From positions 62,001-126,000 of the forward strand of contig MCFE01000146.1 of NCBI GenBank assembly GCA_002104905.1: a stretch of 64,000 nucleotides of DNA. Direction: 5' to 3'. Position 1 is the stretch's first letter. Every line of letters begins with the position of its first letter. The stretch is from Basidiobolus meristosporus CBS 931.73 (Eukaryota > Basidiobolomycota > Basidiobolomycetes > Basidiobolales > Basidiobolaceae). A program made the position numbers and the translations under genes. A model generated the notes under the pieces. The model was not told the origin of the DNA and ran no database searches. It was given only the letters and a program-made list of their open reading frames with translations. This document shows positions 23,032-33,757 of this stretch, in pieces.

Positions 23032-23466
23032 CTACACAGTAGCTGAGTTGAGGGCTCCATAGTCAATGCTCATCCGGAGTGTTTCATCATTATTCTTCAC
23101 AAAAAGTACTGGTGCACCCCAAGGTGACTTGCTTGGTCTGATATATCCTTGGTCCAGTAACTGATCTATATGTCTCTTTATCTCTTTCAGTTCTAATGGA
23201 CTCATTCTGTAAGGTCTCTTACCTGCTGGAGGGCTATCACTTATTTCAATGGCATGATCCACATCTCTGACAGGTGGTAGGCTTACAAGCTCATCTGGAA
23301 ATACATCTGAATATTCCCTCATAAGAGTCTGGACCTTCTGGGGGACCAGAGTAGAGGAATCCACCTGTAATGCTACCATGAGGGACACCTGAGTGCCTTT
23401 TCTTATTGCTCTACAGAACTGTGTCTTGCTAAGCTTACATGTGTCACATGCACTGGAATAGACCAA
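23032..23466 (-). pseudogene. Ty3-C copy 2 protease-RT linker and RT N-terminus
   Basis: 144 codons: YSDVFPDELVSLPPVRDVDH, then PYRMSPLELKEIKRHIDQLL, then [19 protein letters not shown] and SIDYGALN. These are the classical start motifs of Ty3 RT. It is in frame with 22998 except for one stop. Confidence 0.9.
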
Positions 23467-24862
23467 GTTAAAATCCAGTCTGGCAGGTACTGGTTCATAG
23501 GTCTTGATGTCTTTCCAGATCTGAGCAGCATGGGCCCTCCAGTTTATTGATGAAACACAACAAAATAGCCAGGTTTCCCAAGTAATAGGTCAAACATGCA
23601 GTTCCCATATATATAGGCCTGTAGATCTTCTTCATAGTCATTGACTTTCATCCTTACTAGCTAAGTAACACGGTTGAATTTGTGGGAGTTCCCATTGGCT
23701 GTTGAGACTGAAGCTGATTTGGTTCTGAGTTGATTTCAGCTTTCAGAGCAAATTGCTCTGACATGTACTCATGTGATGCTCCTGAGTCAATCATGATTGT
23801 GGTATGTACTCCATTGATTATGCCATTCAAGTATAATAGCTTTCCCAAGTTTGAGGTCATCTGGGATAGATATTCTTCTGTCATATGGAAGGTGAGTTCT
23901 AAGTCTTTTTCAAGCTCATCTTCCATGTTACTATGCTCCATGGCTTCAACATGGTTAAAGGTACTTGATGGCTGGTGTTCCTTTCTTCTCTGAGGGCAGT
24001 ACTTTGCAATATGTCCCTGCTGGTGGCAATTAAAGCAATTTCACTTCTTCTTACATTCTTCAGATGTAGGGTTCTGCTGTATGGCATTTATTTTCATTGG
24101 CACTGCTTCTGATTGACTTCTTTCATAGTGATTGTAGCCTCACTGATTAATTAGTGTGGGCTTCCCAACTCCAAACATAGCTGGGTCAGAGTCAATGGCA
24201 ATCTTGATGGCATCTTCAATAGTCTGAGGTCTTCCATAATTTACTTCCTTGCAAGTGTTTTCTTTCAACCCATCAATAAAGCTTTCCATTTGATCCAGGG
24301 GGTCCAATCTTTCAATATGTCCATGTAGTCATATAAATTCAGCAATGTGCTCTTGAATTATTCCCTTCTGTCTGGGGATCTTCAACTTTCTTCCTAATAG
24401 TGTCTGCTGATGTGGTGGCTCAAAAGCATCCTGAATTTGCAACACATACTCATCCCAGGTAGAGATAGTGGAGCATTTCATCATTATAGCTGACCTGATC
24501 TTGTTGTGGTACCTCTGTAAGGGTGCATCTGCCAGTTAAGAGGCTGCATAATGTAAGTTGCCTCCTGGTGAAATTCCCTTAGCCTCAAAAGCTGTTTCAA
24601 TCTGGAAGAGCCAAGTTTACAGGATTTCATTAACTCTACCATGGTACCAAATGACCTTCACACTAGAGTTGCTCTTGGCAGGGTTTTACTGACTTTAGAC
24701 CATGGTAGTCATTCCTTATTGCTGCAGGCCATAGATCTTGAGTAACTGTTGCTGCTGGGCCAGGACTTGCTGCATAGCATTTTCCATTCTTGATTCTCTA
24801 ACATCTTGAGGGAGGCTACTTCTTTCCTGAGATGGAAGGTTTCTCATTATTGCTGCTACCAG
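23467..24862 (-). pseudogene. Ty3-C copy 2 gag and protease
   Basis: Protease active site IMIDSGASHEYMSEQFAL (DSG intact, about 23755-23810) within an open stretch 23657-23941. The gag zinc knuckle is at 24005-24050, where the first Cys of the CCHC motif reads otherwise in this copy (IALIATSRDILQ frame change). The gag body 24100-24850 matches copy 1 but with stops. Confidence 0.75.
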
Positions 24863-25140
24863 TGTTACAAGTCTTGGTATACAAGTTGTAGAAGAATAGG
24901 GAGTTTGGCTGGTATTTTAATCACTAAAACTTAAACTGATTTTTATTGAGGTTCCAGCAGCTCCTTAAAGAAATTTTGCCAGGTCAATTGCTGACTAATT
25001 TTGTGCCCTAAAGTGGGTTGTGTCTAATGACTCATTAGATTGCATCAGCATCACCCAATAAAGTCCTACTCAATAAATCAACTTCTGTCTGATAAGAATT
25101 TACTGACTAATGCTATTGATCTGATAAATGAAACTGATAA
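24863..25140 (-). mobile_element. 5' LTR of Ty3-C copy 2, truncated
   Basis: Starts TGTTACAAG (24863) and matches the LTR for about 280 bases, then is replaced by Ty3-A RT sequence near 25140. The missing part is the outer 5' end of the LTR. Confidence 0.8.
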
Positions 25141-25142
25141 AC

Positions 25143-27583
25143 AGCTGGTGAATGACATATTCTGTGAGTACCTTGACCAATTTGTGGTAATCAACCCTGA
25201 TGATGCCCTGATCTACTCCAAGTCTCAAGAAGAACATAATTTCCATATGAAGAAAGTCTTGACCAAGCTTGACACCACTTGCCTCTATGCCAAGCTGAAA
25301 AAATGTGAGTTTGACAAGAAAAAGTTGAGTTCCTAGGTGATTGTATAAGCTCAAATGGAACAAGAATTGACCCCCAGAAAGTAGAAGCCATCCAATCCTG
25401 GAAAACTCCCTGTTCTGTAAAAAGAAGTGCAATCCTTCCTTGGATTTGCCAACTTCTACTGTAGATTCATTGCCAACTACTCCAAGAGAGTCACTCCCTT
25501 GACAAAGCTCACCCAGAAAAATCTGCCCTTTGCTTAGAATAAGGCACCATCTGAGTCCTTTGATTCTGTCAGGAAATCCTTTCTGTGTGCCCCACTGTTT
25601 GCTCACCCAGACCTTGAGAGACCTTTTGCTATAGACACTGATGCCTCTACTTTGCCCCTAGTGCCATCCTTTCCCAGTATGATGACTAGAATGTGCTACA
25701 CCCTTTTGCATTCTACTTGTAAGAATTTACTTCAGCTGATGTAAACTATGCTATCTATGAGAAGGAACTAATTGCAATCATTGTTGCCTTTGAACAATGG
25801 AGACACTACCTTGATGGTGCAGCTCAACAAAAATTTTTTCTTTGACCACAAGAACCTCAAGTACTTTACCACCTCAAAAGTACTGAACCAGAGACAAGCC
25901 AAATGGTCCCTCTTCCTGTCTAGCTTTGACTTTGTTATCACCTATAGACCTGATGTGAGACAAGGAAAACATGATGTGCTGTCCAGAAAGATGGAGTATT
26001 CCCTTGAAGTAGGGGATGATGCCTGTTGGTAAATGAAAAACCCTGTACTCAACAAAAGACATTTTGAGCTCCTTGCAGCCCAGTTCTCCAGTATTATAGC
26101 TCCTCTACTGCTTTAGAAAGTCAAGACCAGCCAAGCCACCATGGTAACATTTAAGAAATACCTCAAGTCTCCCACTGACCCACCACCAAAGTTCCCAAAC
26201 CTCCAGCACCTACATCTAGTCAATGACATCATCTATCACCAGCACCAACTGTTTGTCCCAGACCTTGATTCCCAGTCAGGTATCATCCACTCTTGCCATG
26301 ATGCAATGGCTGCAGGACATTTTGGTACTGCCAAAACTATGAATGCAATCAAGAGGGACTTCTGGTGGCCCAAGATGATATCCCTTGTCAAGGAGTACCT
26401 CCAATCCTGTGACACATGAACTCATGCAAAATATGCAGACACCAGCCATATGGACTTCTTCAACCCTTGCCAATTCCTGACCAGCAATGGAAGTCAACTT
26501 CAATGAACTTCAGAACCAACCTCCCAGAGTCCAACCAATTTAATTCAGTCCTGGTAGTGGTAGATAGACTCACAAATATGGCTCCCTACTTTCCCTGCTC
26601 CAAGAATGTATATGCCAAGGAGACTGCCCACCTAATAAACAAGAACATTTTTGGGCTCCATGGTATCCCAAGTTACATTATATCTGATAGAGGACTTCAG
26701 TTCATATCAAATTCTGAAAATACTTTGTGCAATATCTTGGTGTGCAAGTCAAGCTCTCAACTGCTTTCATTCTCAGTCCAATGGTCAGACAGAGAGAATT
26801 AACCAGATCCTTGAACAATACCCCTGGTGCTATATCAACTATCAGCAAGACAACTAGACCCAGCTGCTACCACTTGCAGATTTTGCCTACAACAACTCAT
26901 GTTGAAGTGCAACTGGTCTCACACCATTTTATGCAAATTATGGTTTTCATCTGCAATTTGATATTCATATTCCAACAAACCCTGTGAGCCCCCCATCAGC
27001 TGAACATGCATCAACAATTTTAGAAATCCAAGAAACTCTGAAGAAAGAACTTTTCTTAGTCCATGAGTGGTACAAGAAGTTTGCAGACAATAAACAGCAG
27101 CCTAGCCTCAAGTTTAATGGAGCAGATTCAGTATGACACTTGAGAAGAAACATTGTTACCAGCTGCCCTTGTGACAAGCTAGGCTACACAAAACTAGGGA
27201 CATTCAAGATCAAGAAGAAGCTTAGTCCAGATGTATACCAACTACAGTTGGCACCAAGTATGAAAATCTATGACACATTCCATGTATCCCTACTACTACC
27301 ACTCCATGAACTTACGCTACTCAACCAGCACCCAGCAAATCCCCCAGCCATCCAAATAGACAAATACCAAGAGTTTGAAGTTCAGCAAGTGTTGGATTCA
27401 AAGTACATCAGATCCCAACTTCACTATTGGGTAGACTGGGTGGGTTACAGCCCAAATGATCAAACTTGGGAGCCAGCGGCAAACCTAACAAACTGCCAAG
27501 ATCTAGTTACACCATTTCATCATACATACCCTTACAAGCCAAAGCCATAAGCTTGAGGAGAGCCCCTCAAAAGAGGAGAATAG
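25143..27583 (+). pseudogene. Ty3-A chromovirus pol, copy 2, 5'-truncated
   Basis: Begins inside RT (VNDIFCEYLDQFVVI, then NPDDALIYSKSQEEH where the usual YLDD reads NPDD, about 25150-25230). RNase H follows (FAIDTDAS at about 25625; DVRQGKHDVLSRK at about 25955). The integrase zinc region is at 26265-26420 (SGIIHSCHDAMAAGHFG), ending CDT-stop where copy 1 reads CDTC, so a zinc Cys is lost. In the core, SMNF replaces the SMDF of copy 1 (catalytic Asp to Asn) and ISDRGLQF keeps the second Asp. Several stops are present. A chromodomain ends it. A polypurine tract (AAAAGAGGAGAATAG, 27569-27583) precedes the LTR. Confidence 0.92.
27140..27550 (+). pseudogene. Ty3-A copy 2 integrase C-terminus with chromodomain
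   Basis: Open 136-codon segment. KKLSPDVYQLQLAPSMKIYD and FHVSLLLPLHE form the integrase C-terminal GPY/F-like part. The chromodomain follows (about 27370-27500): FEVQQVLDSKYIRSQLHYWV, DWVGYSPNDQTWEPAANLTN. The aromatic residues expected for methyl-lysine binding are present, unlike in copy 1. Chromodomains of this type bind methylated histone H3 and steer integration to silent chromatin. Confidence 0.88.
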
Positions 27584-28094
27584 TGTCATGATCACATGTC
27601 ACAATTGGCCTTCAATTATCAAGCCAAATCAAGTCAGCCAAGAAATCCAAGTTCTTTCTAGAAAGTTCTACTACATTCTAGCAACTTCTTGAAAGCTCCA
27701 AGTCAATGTTACACCATGGAACATTCCATGGAAGCTTCCCACTGGAGTCTATGTAGTCCCATACCCTTTATGGGAACTTCATGTCATATGACCTGGTCAC
27801 ATGATCAGCCAACCCCTGACATATCCCCATGTGATATTCCAGTTTGCTCTTTAGTAAATTTCTATCTTGGCACACTAACTGTGCCTCACGCCAGAACTCA
27901 ATCAGTATTAGCCAATATCTCTTGGCATCCAAATTGCCCAAAAGTATATATAGTCCTATTCTGCCTTTTGTATTCCTCAGTTGGATATGCACAGGTCCTG
28001 AATAAGCAGCCTTGTCTTGTTGATCCACACCTAAGTCCTTTCCTGGTCCTGCCTTGCCCAGCCCTACTCTCCTGCCTTGTGTCTATTTATAACA
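27584..28094 (+). mobile_element. 3' LTR of Ty3-A copy 2
   Basis: 511 bases, TGTCATGATCACATG to TTTATAACA, matching the solo LTR at 8524-9052 in reverse complement. It follows directly on the polypurine tract. Sequence immediately after 28094 belongs to a Ty3-B LTR. Confidence 0.92.
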
Positions 28095-28370
28095 TAAGCC
28101 TGCTGACTATTGCACCTGCTTACCTTGTTGCATAAGTTATCCCTAACTGCATGTAAGACTACTAGAGGTGTGTCTATGATGGACAAGTACCTGCACCAGT
28201 ACACATGACTCATGACCAATCCATATCACTATCACTACCATTTTCATACCATATATGGTATCCCCATGTGACATATTTTCAAATACGGATTCCGGATTGG
28301 TCGGATGTGCTGTGCCTCTTGGAACCTTCCAGCATCTACTTAGAACATTCTTAGCTCATTCTGATGTCAG
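28095..28370 (+). mobile_element. Ty3-B LTR fragment
   Basis: Matches 29740-30010 of the Ty3-B 3' LTR (GTAAGACTACTAGAGGTG, ACCATATATGGTATC, GCTGTGCCTCTTGGAACCTTCC). It is bounded on the left by the Ty3-A LTR and on the right by a direct jump into RNase H coding sequence. Confidence 0.8.
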
Positions 28371-29520
28371 TTGGGAGAAAAACAAGACAAAGCCATGCAG
28401 TTGCTGAAAGAGGCCTTAGTTTCTACACCAGTTCTAAGACCTCCTGAATATCAGAAAACTGAATTCCCACCTATATTGGCAGTTGGTGCCAGCCCTATGG
28501 GAGCTGCAGCACCTTTTGGTCAAGATGACCAAGATGGCAACCACTATACCTGCAGATATGAAAGCTGCCTATTCTCTCCTAGAGAAGAAAGGTACTCAGA
28601 GATCAAGAGAGACTTCCTGGGAGTTGTGAGGATGCTGAGCAAACTGAAGTTATAACTCTACATGACACACTTCATGCTGAAGACAGATGCCAAACCACTT
28701 TTAGGAATGATTAACAAGCCTGACCTACCACATAATGCAACAAGCTGTTGGATGGCATGGATGAAGATGTTTGACTTTGAAGTCAGATGTAGCGCTGGCA
28801 CAACAAATGTTTTGGCTGATGCACTCTCTAGGAAGGGACCACAACTATTTGAAGACTTGGACCCTGACTTTGATGATATGATTGATGCAGAGGTCCAACA
28901 GTTTGTTTATGACAGAGGAAAGATGACATAAATGCACATTGCATTTACTACAGCTCATCATCCTCAAACAAATAGAATGGTATAGAGAGGACATGGACCA
29001 TTGATGAACTCTCTGGTCAAGACCAATGGGAATAATACAACACTGTGGCCACAGCAATTGTATCTTACACTCTGGGCAGATAGCATTACTATCAAGACAA
29101 TGGTTGGATTATTGCCATTTAAGCTATTCTTTGGACATGACTGTATACTACCAGTTGAATCAGACAAAGTCACCTGAAACACTTTGGATTGGAAATCTAA
29201 TATTCAGACTGAAGACCTCCTAGCCACTTGTACACAGCCAATTGTTCACCATTACTTAAATGTCAATAGTTATGCTCAACAACTCAGGGATACACAGCAG
29301 AGGGACAGAGTGCCCTTTGACAAGTCACACTCAAATGTTCAAAAACCATTTTCACTAGGAGACCCAGTGTTACTGTATGACTCTACCTTTGACAGACAAT
29401 GGAGTTGGAAGTTTGACAACATATGGACTGGCCCTACCTCATTTCCAAAGTGATTGGAAATGCAAGCTACCACATATCTGAGCTTGACAACTTCAAACTA
29501 AGACTACCAGCTGAAGGCAA
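28371..29520 (+). pseudogene. Ty3-B pol, RNase H and integrase C-terminus, internally deleted
   Basis: The RNase H-type segment (28371-28931) starts GEKQDKAMQLLKEALVSTPV, continues FSPREERYSEIKRDFLGVVR and ends VRCSAGTTNVLADALSRKGP. The usual TDAS motif reads AVGAS. Most of the integrase is missing; coding resumes near 28940 with TTAHHPQTNRM-like then FKLFFGHDCILPVE (about 29125), and the C-terminal QLRDTQQRDRVPFDKSH and FSLGDPVLLYDSTF (29280-29390). Gag, protease and RT are absent because LTR sequence joins RNase H directly at 28370. A purine tract (GCTGAGAGGGGGGTGGA) precedes the 3' LTR at 29606. Confidence 0.85.
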
Positions 29521-29605
29521 CTAACTTCAGTTATTTAAGCACAGGAACTTTGCACATCTATATCAGTTTGCTTTGACCTAAAATCAAAGCTGAGAGGGGG
29601 GTGGA

Positions 29606-30060
29606 TGTAGTGGGGTCACAGTGACAAATAGTGATAGATGTGCTCATTCCCATATTTTCTACTTGCATATTTTTCTACTACCCTTATTTTAGTATTATAC
29701 CATTTGTCGTACTTGATTAGTACTATCCCATGAGTCAGCAACTATAATATCTGCTTACCTTTGTGCATAGGTTATCCCAGACTCTATGTATTATTACTAA
29801 AAGTAGGTGCTTCTATATTAGGCAAGTACCTGCACCAATACCCATAACACTTGGCCAATCTGTGCCTCTATTCTGACCACTTTCATACTATATATGGTAT
29901 CTCTATGCTACATAGGTTTCAGATGAGTGATACCTAATTGATTGGATGCGCTGTGCTACTTAGAACCTTCCAGTATCTACTTAGAGCGCTCTTAGCTCAT
30001 TTTGATGTCAATTGAGGTTCTATTGATATCCAGAACCTTCTAGAACACCATGATCAGTAA
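29606..30060 (+). mobile_element. 3' LTR of Ty3-B, truncated
   Basis: Starts TGTAGTGGGGTCACAGTGAC right after a polypurine tract, which identifies the LTR start of family B. About 455 bases are kept (complete copies are about 1.1 kb); it ends where family F sequence begins. Confidence 0.88.
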
Positions 30061-31010
30061 TCATTATCACAGTGCCTACAGTGAATTTAGAGTGTTAATA
30101 GGCATACCAAGAGGTTGCAGCACTTCTTCAAGGGCAGTAGTTAAAAAATGCACTTACATATTGCAAGGATTTATTGCAAAGAAAGGCAGATGAAGTGCTA
30201 TACCTTGCAGTGCTGGCTGCAGGTCAGGACCTATGGGAACTAGTGGGTGAAAAATGGCATAAAGCCATATGGTTCCTACCAAAGTCAAAACAAAAGTGTG
30301 CCCTGCCATATATATTTATGGAATAGTGGATTTTAATGGAACTTCTGTATGAGTATAAGGTTGGGCACAATGCTGGTGTGGGGCACAGGGAGTTGTATAA
30401 GGCAGTATAACTAGCAATTGAGTTACAACTGATTATTCAATGGGTTCAATCAATTTGTATGCTTGAGAAATACAAGCAGCATCTGGATCAGGATGTACAG
30501 AGTGTGAAAAAGAGGCAATAACCAATTGACTTAAACAAACAATGGAGGTGATTGAGTGTCCATGATCAAAATCTGGGACAATTGGTAAATAAGAAATCAA
30601 AAGCTACAAATGTAAAGTTGTGAGGAAGACTTTTGACTCAGCTTGCTGCAAAACTGATAGAGGTGAAGGCAAAGGACATAAAGTCTATCCAAGCCTTAAT
30701 CTGATAAGTGTGGCAAAAAGCAGTAGTTGTCACCAGTTAGCACTGTCAACCTAGACTTGCTCTTCACCCATTATTGCACTCATTTCTTGATTTTGCATTT
30801 GCTATTGAAACACAAATGAAAGATTAAGAATTTTCTACTTTGAAGGACTAAAGCTTCAGACCCTGACAAGCAATCCTCTGGAAAGCATTATATCATGTAT
30901 AACACTCAGTAGCCAACATATGTTTTCAATACAGCTCATTTGAAGCATTACTTAAGGAGTTATGATCAACAGATTCCAATTACCATAAATACCAGGCCTC
31001 TATTGCTTGA
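30061..31010 (+). pseudogene. Family F fossil ORF, central and C-terminal segments
   Basis: Decayed coding sequence of unknown function. The plus frame reads DEVLYLAVLAAGQDLWELV (30189-30245), then EKWHKAIWFLPKSKQ, then WILMELLYEYKVGHNAGVGH, REVYK/ELYKAV and LAIELQLIIQWVQSICMLEK, then DVQSVKKRQ. The same order is found at 40060-40556 and 48590-49170 with scattered differences. The tail 30780-31010 (EFSTLKD, ILWKALYHV, HSVANICF) matches 45480-45700. No domain recognised; no catalytic or metal-binding motif visible. Stops (for example at 30336 and 30408) prevent translation as one protein. Confidence 0.55.
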
Positions 31011-31692
31011 ATTACAATGGGGAATTTGATTGCATGTATCTTTTAAATCAGCCAATCAAATCACATCTAATACTTACAGGAGCTGTGCATGTGTCCTCTC
31101 TGCACCACTGCAAAATTTAGCTTTGTAGCATGTATACTGCTTGGACAATGCCCCAAAACCTTTGATCCTTCAGAACTTTTATATATATGAATTCCCCAGC
31201 TGAAAAATAAAGGAGTGCATCTCTTTCCAGAATCTCCACACTATAATCACAAGTTTAAAGGCTATATGACTTCCCCTGCATTGCTTGCACTGTTGTGTAT
31301 TCTGACCCTGATTGGTACTACATCAGTAAAGAGATGGCATAGCTCACAAGAATCCAATCTAAGTTCCACAAGAAAGCTACCACTTTTCTGTTGGAAAAGT
31401 CCCACATATGAAGCCCCTTCTCTATAAAAACCCCTTTAGAGACCCCTTTAAGAAGTCCCATTACACTAAAGAAGCCACTTTAGAGACCACTGCAAGAAGC
31501 CCTTTACTGTTAAGACACCTTGTTAAACATCCCTTTGGGTCTAAAGACCCCCTTAGAGACTTCTACACCACACTCCTTCAGGTTAGAGGGGAGACCAGAA
31601 CTTCTACATTAGGATATGCTTCTGAGAAAGGAAAGTCATTTCTAAATAAGGGAAGTTTCTATAAAAGCAATAAGCCCAATAGTCTAAAGTAT
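31011..31692. other. Unassigned sequence with degenerate CCCTTTAGAGAC repeats
   Basis: Contains a TATATATATGAA box (31183) and, at 31425-31560, several imperfect repeats of CCCCTTTAGAGACC / CCCTTTAAGA. The plus frame 31408-31737 (109 codons, rich in Lys, Ser and Thr) runs into the copia LTR and is not convincing as a gene. It could be the tail of an unrecognised retroelement. Confidence 0.4.
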
Positions 31693-32039
31693 TGTAAGAG
31701 TCTTGGAGATATTGGAAGTGATTGGGAGGACAAGTAGATTATGTGGTTTTCACTTAATGATTTATTGAATGTAAAAGTAGTATTTATACTTTTACCTGAT
31801 CTTGGCATTACAAACATGTAGAATAGGTTAAGGAAGGTCCCAAGAACATGTGTGCAAAATTTGGGTCTGTTTGGACAACTTTGAGAATTTTCATGTTCTG
31901 TGTACCTGGTATTTTGGTGAAAATATTCCAAGTAAATCCCAACAAGGAATTTGGTCAGTATTCTCTAGGATTTGAAGGTAATGATCTAAGGGACTAAGTT
32001 AGGTGAATATTTAGGTGGAAATACAAACTTTTTACAACA
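31693..32039 (-). mobile_element. 3' LTR of copia copy 1
   Basis: 347 bases; on the minus strand it begins TGTTGTAAAAAGTTTG and ends AAGACTCTTACA. Confidence 0.93.
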
Positions 32040-32050
32040 CTCCCACTCAG

Positions 32051-33538
32051 CTAAATGCTCACACTGACTAGTCCTAATTTTGACCTATGATATTCAAACT
32101 TGTCTCTAGCTAATGGTTTGGTAAATATGTCGGCAATCATTTCATCTGTAGGACAGTAAACTAAGCTAACTAAGTTATTCTTTATAGCTTCACGTATGAA
32201 ATGATGTCTAATATCTATGTGCTTGGTTCTAGCATGAAAAGTTGGATTTCTACCTAATTGTACACATCCTTGATTATCTTGAAATAAAGTAATAGGCGTT
32301 TTTTGACATAGGCCTAAATCTGTAAGCAGCTTTCTTAACCACATTGCTTCTTTTGTAGCTTCACAGGCTGCCATATACTCTGCCTCTGTGGTGGAAAGTG
32401 CTACGGTTGGTTGCTTTCTTGAATTCCATGAAATTGCTCCTTTACAGTAAAGAAAGGTGTATCCTGTGGTGGATCTTCTGTCTTCCAAATTTTGTCCCCA
32501 ATCTGCATCAGAGTATCCCACAAGATCTTGTTCTGAGTCCTTATAAGTGTATCTTAAGCAAATATCAGTAGTTCCTTTTAGGTATCTAAAAATCCGCTCA
32601 ACTGCTGCAATATGATCAGATCCATAGTTCTGATTATGTTGGCAGACAGCTCCCACTGAATATAAGATATCTGGACGTGTTCTAAGCATGATATACATCA
32701 GACTGCCAACCATAGATTGATAAAGAAAGTCAGGGCTTTCCAATGGCACCAAGCTCTCTTGATTTGGTTGAGTTTTGACCAAGTCAAGGTTTGTCTCCAT
32801 TGGGGTAGCTGCCGGTTTCCAGTCTTCCATTTTGTACTTCTTTAGTATATCTTGAATATACTTGGATTGGCTTAGGGTAGTAGTCTGGGTACTTCTGTCT
32901 ATGGAGAACTTAATCCCTAAGTAGTAACTAAGTTCTCCTAAATCAGACATCTTGAACTCCTTAGATAGGCTGGATTTAGTTTCTTCCAATGTTTCTAGGT
33001 TATTGGCGGCTATAATAAGATCATCCACATATAGAGCTAATAGAACTGGATTTGCTCTATCTGGCTTATAGTACATACTATGGTCAGCATTACTTCTTTT
33101 GAAACTCAAAGATTCCAAATAAGAATCTATCTTGCAATTCCAGGCTCTCAGCAATTGTTTGAGACCATATAGTGACTTTTTAAGCTTGCAAACCAAATGG
33201 GGGTTATCTTGGTCAGCAAACCCATCAGGCTGGTCCATATACACGTCCTCATCAAGTTCTCCATTCAAAAATGCAGTTTTTACATCCATTTGATGAATAA
33301 AAAACTTATATTTGGCTGCAATAGCCAATATTAATCTGATGGAATTAAACTTGGCTACAGGTGCAAAGGTCTCAGTATAGTCAAGTCCTTTTGTTTGAGA
33401 GTATCCTTTGGCCACAAGTCTTGCTTTGTATCTTTCAATTGTACCATAAGCCTTGTATTTTGTCTTGTAGACCCATCTGCATCCAATTGATTTTTGGTTG
33501 TTTGGTAATTTGACTAAGTCCCAAGTTTGATTTTCCAT
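32051..33538 (-). CDS. Copia reverse transcriptase / RNase H, uninterrupted 495 codons
   Basis: Replicative end of the copia polyprotein. RT (residues about 5-250): GCRWVYKTKYKAYGTIERYK, LVAKGYSQTKGLDYTETFAP, the catalytic aspartate motif QMDVKTAFLNGELDEDVYM (82-101) and the intact YVDD at 170-173. RNase H (about 340-460): YSDADW (342-347), STTEAEYMA (382-390, catalytic Glu), FQDNQG (419-424), TKHIDIRHHFIRE (438-450), then DIFTKPL. Length and motifs match active copia elements and I see no damage in this part. It is in frame with the upstream pol except for a TAA just before it (33545), where copy 2 has a Tyr codon (TAT). As it stands it lacks its own natural start, because it is normally released from a polyprotein. 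Confidence 0.93.
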   Translation of the reverse strand: MENQTWDLVKLPNNQKSIGCRWVYKTKYKAYGTIERYKARLVAKGYSQTKGLDYTETFAPVAKFNSIRLILAIAAKYKFFIHQMDVKTAFLNGELDEDVYMDQPDGFADQDNPHLVCKLKKSLYGLKQLLRAWNCKIDSYLESLSFKRSNADHSMYYKPDRANPVLLALYVDDLIIAANNLETLEETKSSLSKEFKMSDLGELSYYLGIKFSIDRSTQTTTLSQSKYIQDILKKYKMEDWKPAATPMETNLDLVKTQPNQESLVPLESPDFLYQSMVGSLMYIMLRTRPDILYSVGAVCQHNQNYGSDHIAAVERIFRYLKGTTDICLRYTYKDSEQDLVGYSDADWGQNLEDRRSTTGYTFLYCKGAISWNSRKQPTVALSTTEAEYMAACEATKEAMWLRKLLTDLGLCQKTPITLFQDNQGCVQLGRNPTFHARTKHIDIRHHFIREAIKNNLVSLVYCPTDEMIADIFTKPLARDKFEYHRSKLGLVSVSI

Positions 33539-33547
33539 CAGTGCCTG

Positions 33548-33757
33548 TTATTCCTCAGTCATTGCAGATCTCCAAAACTTTGTCTGAGGGCTATTTAGGG
33601 CCTCTTTTACAGTCTGTGGTTCATCAATATGGACTGAATAGGCATAGGCTAAGTTTGTACCCTCATTGATATTGAAATTTGGGCTATTTCTTGTCCAATT
33701 GGATCTCCAGGCATTTGATACTGGAATGATCACTTCTGGGATATTCCTGGGCACTCA
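33548..33757 (-). pseudogene. Copia copy 1 pol linker between integrase and RT
   Basis: In frame with both neighbours. It is bounded upstream by two adjacent stops (TAA TGA, about 33752-33757), where copy 2 has GAA TCA, and downstream by the TAA at 33545. It reads NIPEVIIPVSNAWRSNWTRN and VKEALNSPQTKFWRSAMTEE, the usual region before copia RT. Confidence 0.85.

Larger units (their letters stand above)
21149..25140 (-). mobile_element. Ty3-C retrotransposon copy 2 (integrase deleted, 5' LTR truncated)
   Basis: Minus-oriented element: 3' LTR 21149-21493, integrase C-terminus, RNase H, RT, protease, gag, 5' LTR from 24863. Compared with copy 1 most of the integrase is missing: at about 21965-21995 the RNase H end (KNNTVADALSG) passes directly into VYGCEQRIPGDF. 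The 5' LTR is cut at about 25140, where Ty3-A sequence begins. Confidence 0.88.

Noticed and set aside
31408-31737. 109-codon plus frame as a gene
   Set aside because: It runs into the copia LTR and its composition follows the degenerate repeat; no domain.
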